The notes under the pieces: model-generated
What the model was told of the DNA's origin: nothing
The model's input: the letters and a program-made list of their open reading frames with translations, nothing else
The model's database searches: none
Source: Micromonosporaceae bacterium
GTDB taxonomy: Bacteria; Actinomycetota; Actinomycetes; Mycobacteriales; Micromonosporaceae
Length of the DNA: 24,489 nucleotides
Direction of reading: 5' to 3'
Assembly: GCA_003543035.1 (NCBI GenBank)
Contig: DPJL01000468.1
Location: 1-24,489 of the forward strand
Shown: positions 12,694 to 19,962 of the stretch, piece after piece
Layout of the letters: every line of letters begins with the position of its first letter
Numbering within the stretch: position 1 is the stretch's first letter
Made by a program: the position numbers and the translations under genes

Positions 12694-15621
12694 TTGCGGT
12701 TTGCGATTCTCGGACCGGTCGAGGTGACATCTGGCACCGAGTCAGTCCCGATATCCCGGCCGCGCCACCGAGCAGTCCTGGCGTACCTGCTTCTCAACGC
12801 CAACCAGGTGGTCTCCGTCGACCAGATCACGCAAGCTCTATGGGCGAGCGCACCACCGTCAACCGCGAAGAGTCAGCTTCACGCCATGATCTCGACGTTG
12901 CGTAGAGACTTGGCCCTACCTCCTGGGACAGGTTCCGGCATCGAGACCGCGATGGGTGGCTACATGCACAGCATCCGGCCAGGGCAACTGGATCTCACTG
13001 TGTTCAATCAGCTGGTGGCAACCGCTCGCGACGCCTTGACCAGCGCCGATTGGCAAACGGCCGCCAAGTGCCTACGAGATGCACTGGGTCTGTGGCGTGG
13101 CCCAGCGCTCGGTGGTGTGAAGGCACCGTACGCCGACTCGGTCCGGGTGAGGCTCGAAGAGGAACGACTCCAGGCGCAGGAATTCTTGATAGAGGCCGAA
13201 CTCGCGATGGGCCGCCACATTCCGGTGCTGGGGGAAGTACGCCGTCTGGTCGACCAGTTCCCGTTGCGCGAACGGCTGGTCATGCAGTTGATGTTGGCGC
13301 TGCACCGATCTGATAGGCGCACAGATGCACTGCAAGTCGCACGCGAACTGCGGCATCGGCTCAGTGAGGAACAAGGGCTGGATCCCGGTGTGCTCTTCGC
13401 CGAGCTGGAGCGGTCCATCCTGCGCGCGGACCCGGCGCTGGACTGGACCCGGCAGGAAACCCAAGTGCCGGTTGACGAGGGCGCTAGCCTGTCGCCTCGC
13501 GTCGCCGCGCGTCAGCTCCCAACTCCACCTGCGATATTCGTCGGGCGCGACGCAATCATCGCTGATCTGGAGACTCAGCTTGGCGCCAACCGCGCGTTTC
13601 CGGTTACCGCCATCAACGGTGCCGGTGGTACCGGCAAATCGGCTCTCGCCCTTCTGGTCTCGCACCGCATCGTCGATCGGTTCCCCGATGGGCAGCTCTA
13701 TGTTGATTTGCAGGGTGACCGGGTAGGACTCGCTCCACTGGCACCGAGTGAGGTGCTCGGCCGGTTCCTTCGCGCTCTGGGCACCCCGCCGAGTCTCGTC
13801 CCCGATTCTGCTGACGAAGCCGCGGCGTTATATCGCTCGATGTTGTCCCAGCGATCAGTCCTGATATTGCTGGACAATGCCGTCGATGTCGGCCAGGTCC
13901 GGCCGCTCCTGCCGGGCAGCCTCATGTGCGGGGTCCTGCTTACCAGCCGTCGCGCACTGAGCACTTTGGACGCGCACCACTTGAAGCTGGGACCATTGAC
14001 CGAGCCGGAAGCGTTGAAGCTGCTCGCAGACTGCGCCGGCAAGCAGCAGGTGAGCGCCGATCCAGCCACTGCACAGACGATAGTCCGGTTCTGTGAACAT
14101 GTGCCGCTGGCGATCCGTATCGCCGGGGCCCGCCTGTCCGGCGACGCCGGGCTGAGCATGGCAGAGTTTGGCCGGCGTCTAGCCGTCGAGCGCCGCCGCC
14201 TGGACCTCCTCCAGCTTGACGACCTGGCGGTCCGGGCCTGCTTCCAGACCAGCTACCAGGCTCTCGGCGGGCTGGATCAGACCGGGCATCTGGACGCTGC
14301 ACTGGCCTTCCGCCGCCTCGGACTCTTGCGGGTCTCGCATCTGACTCCACCCGTTGTGGCTGCCCTGCTCGACGCTTCTGTGGAGGAGTCCGAGAACGTT
14401 ATGGGCCAGCTGGCGGCAGCGCGCTTGATCGATCAGGATGATCACCGCTGGCGGATGCACGACCTGCTCAGGCTCTTCGCGATCGAGCTGGCCGACCACG
14501 AGGATCCGCCGCAGCAGCAGGCTCAAGCCCTCCAGCGGGCGCTGACCTGCTATCTGGGCGCGGTGCGTCGATCCAGCAGTCTCACCCGGCCGGGGCAATC
14601 GCTGGACGGCGAAGATGAGCTTGCTGACCTGCCGTACGCCGACCTGATCCGCATGACCAGCGCAGCCGAAGGTACGGCGTGGCTGGAGTCGGAGCGGGCC
14701 AACCTGATGGGGCTCGCCCGGCAGATGGCGGATGCGGCGGAGCCGTTGTGCCGGTTCACCCTTCGCCTGTCCACAGCGATGAGGATGTTCCTGCCGTTGC
14801 GCGGCTACTTAGCCGATTGGGAAGAGCTGTGTGTGCTATCGCTTCAGGTGGCTCGTCGGCTCAAAATCCGCGCCGCGGAAGCGGTCGCCCTCATGGATCT
14901 GGGCGCGATCGCCCAGCGCACAGGGCGCTTAACTGACGCCATAACCCACCTGAACAACGCGCTGACAATCGCCACGGTGGACGGCCATGTCAGCACGCAA
15001 GCCGGAATCTCGTCATATCTTGGCTCAACCTATGCCGCAGCAGGCGAAGGCGACATGACTGTTGCCGCCTACGACCAGGCGATCGCCTTGCGACGGCAGA
15101 TCGGCGACGATGCGAGCACCGCGATAACCCTGACCAACGCCGGCATCGCCTGCACGGCCGTGAATCTCTTTGCCGACGCCGCACGGTATATCGACGAAAG
15201 CATCAAACTCAAGATCGCGGGAGGCAACCGTCATGGCGAGGGTGTGGCCCGTATCGTGGCTGCCGGCACCTATCTTGCTCAGGGGTGCGGCGAGGAAGCC
15301 CTATCCTCGGTCAACATCGGCCTTGGTCTCTGCCAAGAGTTCGGCGACCGCCATAACGTGTGGATCGCCTTGATAGTGCGCGCGACGATACACCGGCATG
15401 CGGGCAGACGTCTCGACTCAGCTCACGACGCAGAACAAGCGGCGCGCATCTGCCGGGAAAACGGTGATTCCGCTGGCGAAGCGCTCGCAGTCCGGCAATT
15501 GCACAGCGCCAACATGCTCACCCATGTGGCGCCAACAACAGATCGTACGTGGTATCCCGGGCTGGCCTGGGTAATCGCCCTGACGAACCTGCCCTGCCCG
15601 ACGACTGCTTCGCAAATTTAG
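12694..15621 (+). CDS. AfsR-like SARP transcriptional regulator (OmpR-type DNA-binding, BTAD, NB-ARC, TPR)
   Basis: A 975-residue regulator. Residues 1-95 are a SARP winged helix (LRFAILGPVEV, RHRAVLAYLLLNANQVVSVD, LWASAPPSTAKSQLHAMIS). The BTAD helical domain follows to about 250 (FNQLVATARDAL, LREERLVMQLMLALHRSDR region). An NB-ARC ATPase begins with FVGRDAIIADLE and has its P-loop GAGGTGKS at 309-316, then VLILLDNA as Walker B and LTSRR. The C-terminal third contains TPR-like repeats (DLGAIAQRTGRLTDAITHLNNAL and similar). TTG 12694 is chosen because GGGGAGGG lies five bases before it and the SARP fold starts right there; ATG 12622 in frame is the alternative. It diverges from the Cys-rich peptide gene and is the likely cluster activator, probably switched by ATP and TPR-bound signals. 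Confidence 0.85.
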   Translation: MRFAILGPVEVTSGTESVPISRPRHRAVLAYLLLNANQVVSVDQITQALWASAPPSTAKSQLHAMISTLRRDLALPPGTGSGIETAMGGYMHSIRPGQLDLTVFNQLVATARDALTSADWQTAAKCLRDALGLWRGPALGGVKAPYADSVRVRLEEERLQAQEFLIEAELAMGRHIPVLGEVRRLVDQFPLRERLVMQLMLALHRSDRRTDALQVARELRHRLSEEQGLDPGVLFAELERSILRADPALDWTRQETQVPVDEGASLSPRVAARQLPTPPAIFVGRDAIIADLETQLGANRAFPVTAINGAGGTGKSALALLVSHRIVDRFPDGQLYVDLQGDRVGLAPLAPSEVLGRFLRALGTPPSLVPDSADEAAALYRSMLSQRSVLILLDNAVDVGQVRPLLPGSLMCGVLLTSRRALSTLDAHHLKLGPLTEPEALKLLADCAGKQQVSADPATAQTIVRFCEHVPLAIRIAGARLSGDAGLSMAEFGRRLAVERRRLDLLQLDDLAVRACFQTSYQALGGLDQTGHLDAALAFRRLGLLRVSHLTPPVVAALLDASVEESENVMGQLAAARLIDQDDHRWRMHDLLRLFAIELADHEDPPQQQAQALQRALTCYLGAVRRSSSLTRPGQSLDGEDELADLPYADLIRMTSAAEGTAWLESERANLMGLARQMADAAEPLCRFTLRLSTAMRMFLPLRGYLADWEELCVLSLQVARRLKIRAAEAVALMDLGAIAQRTGRLTDAITHLNNALTIATVDGHVSTQAGISSYLGSTYAAAGEGDMTVAAYDQAIALRRQIGDDASTAITLTNAGIACTAVNLFADAARYIDESIKLKIAGGNRHGEGVARIVAAGTYLAQGCGEEALSSVNIGLGLCQEFGDRHNVWIALIVRATIHRHAGRRLDSAHDAEQAARICRENGDSAGEALAVRQLHSANMLTHVAPTTDRTWYPGLAWVIALTNLPCPTTASQI

Positions 15622-15711
15622 CTTGTTCTGATTGGAGCCATTGATCAGATCCGGCACACAGCTGACGTACAGGAAGACGTGGCACCCTTGCGCCTCACCG
15701 CGCCGGTTCGT

Positions 15712-15733
15712 TTGATCCGGTCCGGGGTATCAA
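15712..15733. promoter_or_regulatory. Imperfect palindrome upstream of the DUF4193 gene
   Basis: TTGAT (15712-15716) and ATCAA (15729-15733) are perfect arms of a 22-base symmetric site centred 38 bases before the DUF4193 start. It may be an operator or simply part of the promoter. Apart from this site and the ribosome site, I see nothing in the 139-base stretch 15622-15760. Confidence 0.3.
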
Positions 15734-15760
15734 CACAGCGCCGGCATACAGGAGGTAATG

Positions 15761-16051
15761 ATGGCCACGACCACCGATTATGACGCGCCACGGAAGACCG
15801 CCAGCGAGCCGGAAACGGAAAGCCTCGATCTGCTTCAGGAGCGGCGCACCGGCACGCCTGATGATCTGGCCGAGCCGGATCCAGGTGACTATGACCTGCC
15901 TGGCTTCGAGGTCATCGATGAGGAGCTGACGGCCCCGGTCGTGCCGGTGCGTGAGGACGAATTCCGGTGCGGCAGCTGCTTTTTGGTGTTGCACCGGTCC
16001 TTGCACGCGGGCACTCGCAAGGGCCACGACACCTGCCGCGACTGCGCCTAG
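15761..16051 (+). CDS. DUF4193 protein (actinobacterial zinc-ribbon-like)
   Basis: A 96-residue acidic protein: MATTTDYDAPRK at the start, an SLDLLQERR segment, a Glu/Asp-rich middle with DLPGFEVIDEELTAPVVPVR, and a C-terminal FRCGSCFLVLHRS ... CRDCA. Cys70, Cys73, Cys92 and Cys95 form two CxxC pairs suited to a zinc ribbon. The order matches DUF4193, found almost only in Actinobacteria, function unknown. The second of two adjacent ATG codons (15761) is chosen as it lies five bases after GGAGG. The gene is convergent with the lipoprotein gene ending at 16066. Confidence 0.88.
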   Translation: MATTTDYDAPRKTASEPETESLDLLQERRTGTPDDLAEPDPGDYDLPGFEVIDEELTAPVVPVREDEFRCGSCFLVLHRSLHAGTRKGHDTCRDCA

Positions 16052-16065
16052 CTCGCTGTGGCCAC

Positions 16066-16938
16066 CTACCGTGGGCAGGCGGCCAGAACCACCGGGATGC
16101 CGACCACACTGATGCGGGAGCCATCCTCCAAAGAAACCTCATAGACCTCCACCACTCCTGCCCGTTCGCCGCACAGCTGGTAGGGAACGGTCATCGAATA
16201 GTCGCCGCGGCAGCCGTTGCCGCACGTTGCGGTGGTGAACCTGGTGGCGATCTCGTTGCCCGCCGCGTCGAGGATCCGCACGCTGACCGTGGATTCCGAC
16301 ACGTCGGCAGTGCCCGACACAGTGACCGGGCTGGAGATGCGTTGCCCGATAACGGGACTCGTGACAACAATTCGGGGCAGCAGGTCGGCATAGTCGGAAC
16401 GTCCGACCGGCCAGCCGGCCGGCTCCCCAGCGGATTGGAAACCGACCCTGGACACGGTCGGGAATTGGGTGAGTGTGTAGACCACCTGAGCCTGGCGCAG
16501 CCTGGCAGCGTCACGGCCGCCGGCGTAGAACGATTTCGGGAAGTTCACCGTGGCGACGCCCGCGGCGATGCCTTTGATTTCGAAGGTGGTGTCCACGGCG
16601 ATGGCGTTGAACACGCCCGCGTCAGCCTCCACTGTGGACGGTCCGGCAATCAGCTCGGTGAGCGCGAGCCGGGACGTGGTAAAGGTATGCGGCCGGGTCC
16701 GCCGGGTGGGATAGAGCTTGTCGCCTTGGGTTAGCCACACCTGAATGGTGATGGTGCTTGAATCCTGCACGTCGGGTGATGACGAAGGCGAGGTCACCGG
16801 GGTCGGTGACTGGGTCGCCGGGGCAGTGGATGGTGGTACGCCGGTTGGCGCCGGTCCCAACGAACCGGATTCGCCGGGTCCACACGCTGACAGTGCGACC
16901 AGCACGGTACCGGATAGGAGTGCGATGAGGCGCTTCAT
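16066..16938 (-). CDS. Lipoprotein with GerMN and Gmad2 (Ig-like) domains
   Basis: A 290-residue exported lipoprotein. The signal peptide ends in LSAC with the lipidated Cys19, followed by a Pro/Ser/Thr linker to about residue 60. ITIQVWLTQGDKLYPTRR through GVATVNFPKSFYAGGRD to VVYTLTQFPTVSRVGFQ is a GerMN domain. PRIVVTSPVIGQRISSPVTVSGTA onward to the C-terminus is an Ig-like Gmad2 domain, with a CGNGC pair. Its ATG overlaps the stop of the histidine kinase as ATGA, so it is coupled to the two-component genes, in the same position as LpqB after MtrAB or CseA with CseBC. It probably tunes the sensor kinase at the outer face of the membrane. Confidence 0.87.
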   Translation of the reverse strand: MKRLIALLSGTVLVALSACGPGESGSLGPAPTGVPPSTAPATQSPTPVTSPSSSPDVQDSSTITIQVWLTQGDKLYPTRRTRPHTFTTSRLALTELIAGPSTVEADAGVFNAIAVDTTFEIKGIAAGVATVNFPKSFYAGGRDAARLRQAQVVYTLTQFPTVSRVGFQSAGEPAGWPVGRSDYADLLPRIVVTSPVIGQRISSPVTVSGTADVSESTVSVRILDAAGNEIATRFTTATCGNGCRGDYSMTVPYQLCGERAGVVEVYEVSLEDGSRISVVGIPVVLAACPR

Positions 16939-18371
16939 GATGATCCTTCCGCCGAAGTTCCTTGCGCCTCACGTTCCGGGTCCTGCCGCACAGCGGCTTC
17001 ACTGTCAGGTAACCGCTGGGTAACGGGCAACGTCAGCTGGAATCGTGTTCCGGTGCCCACCTCACTCCAGACGCGGAGGTCGGCGCCGATCAGCCGGGCG
17101 TTCTCGTGGGCGATGGCGAGCCCGAGGCCACTGCCGGAGCTGCTGCGAGCTGGGTCGGCCTTGTAGAAACGTTCGAAGATGCGGGGCAGGTGTTCGGGTG
17201 GGATGCCTGGTCCACTGTCGCTGACGGTCACGACCCCGGCCGCCGAGACGCGGACTTGAACGTCACGACCGCCGTGCTCGATCGCGTTGGCGATGAGATT
17301 GGCGAGTACCCGTTCGAGCCGCCGCGGATCGGTATCAACGGTTACCGGTTCACCGATCACCTCAACCTGCGCTCGCCAACCACGGCTGCCGACAATCGCG
17401 CTGACCATGCCGGTGACCGCCGTGGGTTGAGCCGACACGTCTTCCTGACCGGCATCCAGGCGGGATATCTCCATCAGCTCGTCGACGAGATGCCGTAGCC
17501 GCACCACGTCCGCCACGAGCAACTCGGCCGGGCGCTGAGCTTCGGCGGGCAGCAGGTCGAGGTACTCGCGAAGCATTGAAGCCGCCGCGACGAGAGCGGT
17601 CACGGGGGTTCGCAGCTCGTGCGCTACGTCCGCGGTGAATCGGCGCTCCCGTGCCTCCGCATTGGACAGTGCCCCGATCTTCGCCTCGAGTGCCTGCGCC
17701 ATCCGGTTGAACGACTCTGCCCACGCTCCGAACTCGTCGCGTCCCTCGACCGGCAATCGGGTGGCGAGCAGCCCTTCAGCCACCGCCCGGGCGGCCTCGC
17801 TTGCGCGGCCTACCGGATCGAGTGTTCGGCGGGCGAGGGCGCGGCCGACGAGCGCGGCAACGATGACCACCAATACCCAGCCTGCTAGCAATGCGTTCCG
17901 CAGCTGGGCTAGATCCTGGTGAATGCGGTCCTCTGCATGTACGACGTAAAGCTGGGCGGTGGATCCCGGGATGCGCCCTCCTACTATGAGGAGGTGGCCA
18001 GTCAGGCGCTGGTAAGCGATCTGGTCCGCGGCCGCCGCCTCGCGAACAGAAGAGCTGGGGACCGCGTTGAACGCCGAGCTCGACGGAGTTACCTCGTCGC
18101 CTGCTATGAGCACCACGTGGTGGCCGCTGCTCTCGAAGCTCGCCAACAGGTTCGTGCTGCGCTCTGCGTCCAGCGGCAGAAACTGTTGTGCCAGAACGAG
18201 TTGATAGCGCACATCGCCTGCGGCCCGGGCGAGGGAGTCGTCGAAGCGGGCCTGGCGCACCAACAGGTACGAGCCGATGGCGAGCGCGGCGGTCGAAACG
18301 CCGGCCACGAGAACGAAGGCGATGGTCAGCCGACGCCGCAGGCGCCCGGGCTGGACCGCCCGGCCGGCCAT
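16935..18371 (-). CDS. Two-component sensor histidine kinase (HAMP, HisKA, HATPase)
   Basis: A 478-residue membrane kinase. Transmembrane segments lie at about 15-37 and 160-178, with an extracytoplasmic sensor domain between them. A HAMP domain (RTLDPVGRASEAARAVAEG region) leads to the phospho-acceptor motif FTADVAHELRTPV with His251. The ATPase domain has the N-box LIANAIEHGG, the G1 box VSDSGPGIPPEHLPRIFERFY and the G2 box GSGLGLAIA. The start is one base after the response-regulator stop, and the end overlaps the lipoprotein start, so all three are coupled. The last about 30 residues (VTQRLPDSEAAVRQDPERE...) are a charged tail, whose coding sequence has a degenerate copy at 19066-19122. 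Confidence 0.9.
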   Translation of the reverse strand: MAGRAVQPGRLRRRLTIAFVLVAGVSTAALAIGSYLLVRQARFDDSLARAAGDVRYQLVLAQQFLPLDAERSTNLLASFESSGHHVVLIAGDEVTPSSSAFNAVPSSSVREAAAADQIAYQRLTGHLLIVGGRIPGSTAQLYVVHAEDRIHQDLAQLRNALLAGWVLVVIVAALVGRALARRTLDPVGRASEAARAVAEGLLATRLPVEGRDEFGAWAESFNRMAQALEAKIGALSNAEARERRFTADVAHELRTPVTALVAAASMLREYLDLLPAEAQRPAELLVADVVRLRHLVDELMEISRLDAGQEDVSAQPTAVTGMVSAIVGSRGWRAQVEVIGEPVTVDTDPRRLERVLANLIANAIEHGGRDVQVRVSAAGVVTVSDSGPGIPPEHLPRIFERFYKADPARSSSGSGLGLAIAHENARLIGADLRVWSEVGTGTRFQLTLPVTQRLPDSEAAVRQDPEREAQGTSAEGSS

Positions 18372-18372
18372 C

Positions 18373-19053
18373 TCACCCGGCCGTCAGTTTGTATCCGGAG
18401 CCGCGGACCGTCTTGATCAGCCGGGGATTCGCCGGATCATCTTCGATCTTGGACCGTAACCGTTGCACCGCAACATCTACCAGCCGCGAGTCACCGAGGT
18501 ACGGATAGTTCCAGACTCGCTCGAGCAGCACCTCGCGGGTGAAAACCTGACCGGGACGCCGGGCCAACTCGAGCAGGAGGCGAAACTCGGTCGCGGTCAC
18601 TGCCACCTCTTGACCGTCTTTACGGACGACCACCCGCGCCGGATCCACCTCAATACTGCCGACCGATATCGTGCTCTGCTCGACCGGAGCCGAGGCCCGG
18701 CGCAGCAAAGCACGCACTCGCGCGACGAGTTCTGGTACCTCAAACGGCTTCTTCACGTAGTCATCGGCGCCGGATTCCAGCCCCACAACGACATCGATGG
18801 TGTCGGTGCGCGCGGTGAGCATGAGGATCGGTACCTGGCTCGTCCGCCGGATCTCCCGGCACACCTCGAAGCCGTCCAGACCGGGCAGCATGACATCGAG
18901 GACAATCAGATCGAACTCATGCGCCCGCCAGGACGACAAGGCATCCCGGCCGTTGACCGCGGTGCTGACCCGCAATCCCGCGCGCGTCAAACCCAGGGCG
19001 GTCACCTCTCTGATAGAGGCGTCGTCCTCGACAACCAGTACCCGGCCCTCCAT
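18373..19053 (-). CDS. OmpR/PhoB-family response regulator
   Basis: A 226-residue two-domain regulator. The receiver domain has the acidic pair in VVEDDASI, the phospho-acceptor Asp53 in LIVLDVMLPG, Thr80 in LMLTAR and Lys102 in DDYVKKPFEV. The C-terminal winged helix ends in SRLVDVAVQRLRSKIEDDPANPRLIKTVRGSGYKL, typical of OmpR/MtrA/MprA proteins. ATG 19053 is chosen over the in-frame TTG 19074, because MEGRVLVVEDD is the normal domain beginning. It diverges from the AMIN-like lipoprotein gene and probably controls it, itself or envelope genes together with the kinase encoded next. Confidence 0.9.
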   Translation of the reverse strand: MEGRVLVVEDDASIREVTALGLTRAGLRVSTAVNGRDALSSWRAHEFDLIVLDVMLPGLDGFEVCREIRRTSQVPILMLTARTDTIDVVVGLESGADDYVKKPFEVPELVARVRALLRRASAPVEQSTISVGSIEVDPARVVVRKDGQEVAVTATEFRLLLELARRPGQVFTREVLLERVWNYPYLGDSRLVDVAVQRLRSKIEDDPANPRLIKTVRGSGYKLTAG

Positions 19054-19065
19054 AGCAGCGTCAGC

Positions 19066-19122
19066 GTGACACAACGGTTACCCAGCTGTGAAGCGGCAGT
19101 TAGGCCGACACCCGACCGTGAA
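19066..19122 (+). pseudogene. Remnant of a second histidine-kinase C-terminus
   Basis: Read on the plus strand, 19 codons here align without gaps to the last part of the kinase gene (16968-17024, minus strand). Fourteen of 19 residues are identical (VTQRLP..EAAVR..P.RE). Among those 14, ten codons differ only synonymously. That pattern indicates an old duplicated coding segment, not chance. Homology stops at about 19066, 12 bases beyond the response-regulator start. It ends four bases before the lipoprotein ATG at 19127, mirroring the kinase-lipoprotein order at 16938. There is no in-frame kinase body upstream, so it is a fragment. Confidence 0.55.
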
Positions 19123-19126
19123 TCCC

Positions 19127-19675
19127 ATGACACAGCTCAAGATTGCGCTCGCTGGGATCGTCCTGTTCGCCGCGGCTTGCGGGCCGGCAACTCCCCCATC
19201 GCCAGCCCCTACAACGGTTTTGGCTACAACCGTTCCAAGTGCCCCGCTTACAAAGTCTGCTCCCGTGGCGGCGGGTGGGCTCTTGGTGGCGATCAAAACC
19301 GAGCACCACGCCGACCACGACCGGCTCATCCTCGAATTCGGTGGCACCACCGCACCCGGTCACACCATCAAATACGTCAGCGAGGTCCGGGAGGACCCGT
19401 CCGACCGCCCGGTAACCCTGACCGGGACAGCCTTTCTGCAGATTGTTCTCGACGGTGGAACTCTCGACACCAGTCCACGCGAAAGCGACCCGAACAAGGT
19501 CGAGCGCTATGCCGGCCCGCGACGGCTCAGCCCCGATCTCCCCCTGATCAAAGAGGTCGCGGTGACCGGTGACTTCGAGGCGCACCTGAGTTTCGGGGTC
19601 GGGCTTTCCCGCAAGGCCGACTTCAAGGTGCAGACCCTCACCGCACCGGCCCGCGTAGTCATCCAATTCCGGTAA
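19127..19675 (+). CDS. AMIN-like domain lipoprotein
   Basis: A 182-residue lipoprotein. The signal peptide MTQLKIALAGIVLFAAAC ends in a lipobox with Cys18, followed by a Pro/Thr/Ala linker to about residue 50. The globular part (HADHDRLILEFGG, PGHTIKYVSEVRE, GTAFLQIVL, LSPDLPLIKEVAVTGDFEAHLSFGVGL, PARVVIQF) has the beta pattern of the actinobacterial AMIN-like domain, thought to bind cell-wall components. ATG 19127 is chosen because it directly precedes the signal sequence; the in-frame ATG at 19088 would prepend a 13-residue hydrophilic extension. A short histidine-kinase remnant lies just upstream, suggesting it was once the third gene of a two-component operon. Confidence 0.82.
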   Translation: MTQLKIALAGIVLFAAACGPATPPSPAPTTVLATTVPSAPLTKSAPVAAGGLLVAIKTEHHADHDRLILEFGGTTAPGHTIKYVSEVREDPSDRPVTLTGTAFLQIVLDGGTLDTSPRESDPNKVERYAGPRRLSPDLPLIKEVAVTGDFEAHLSFGVGLSRKADFKVQTLTAPARVVIQFR

Positions 19676-19775
19676 CGACTCACCCGCGTGGCACATACAG
19701 CCACTAGAGCATGCAGTAGCGGGCCGCTTACACTACGTTTCGAGCCCCGATATCCGAATCGAGAAGGAGGCTCCA

Positions 19776-19952
19776 GTGAGCGCGACTCAGCACGAAGAAC
19801 GTACCGCTGCCACCGCCGATCATCACTCTTCTATCGGGAGTGAGGTTCTCGCTGAAGCGCTTCGGCGCGCTCAGACCCGCCTGCACGACCAGCGCCAGCC
19901 GTCGGCGGGCGCGTCGCACACCGCGCACCCGGGCCATTGCACCTGCTCATAG
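19776..19952 (+). CDS. Candidate radical-SAM RiPP precursor peptide, 58 residues
   Basis: GTG 19776 lies five bases after AAGGAGG, and the frame runs 58 codons to TAG 19952. The N-terminal 40 residues look like a leader: acidic and helical, with GSEVLAEALRRAQTRLHDQR. The C-terminal part QPSAGASHTAHPGHCTCS is Ala/Gly/Ser-rich and ends with His48, His51, His54, Cys55, Cys57. A short, strongly translated gene ten bases before an FxsB-like radical SAM gene is the usual place of the precursor. The tail is not the FxSxx ending of FxsA, and I do not recognise its family. Likely modified residues are in the His/Cys tail. Modification type is unknown, and the role as substrate is inferred from context. 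Confidence 0.68.
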   Translation: MSATQHEERTAATADHHSSIGSEVLAEALRRAQTRLHDQRQPSAGASHTAHPGHCTCS

Positions 19953-19962
19953 CGGCACCGCG

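Noticed and set aside
18463..19572. 369-residue plus-strand frame opposite the response regulator
   Set aside because: It is mostly antisense to the response regulator and out of frame with the AMIN lipoprotein. Only its short 19066-19122 part is meaningful, as a kinase remnant.
19776..19952. FxsA-type precursor with FxSxx ending
   Set aside because: The enzyme is FxsB-like, but the peptide ends in HCTCS and has no Phe at all, so the FxSxx family name does not apply.
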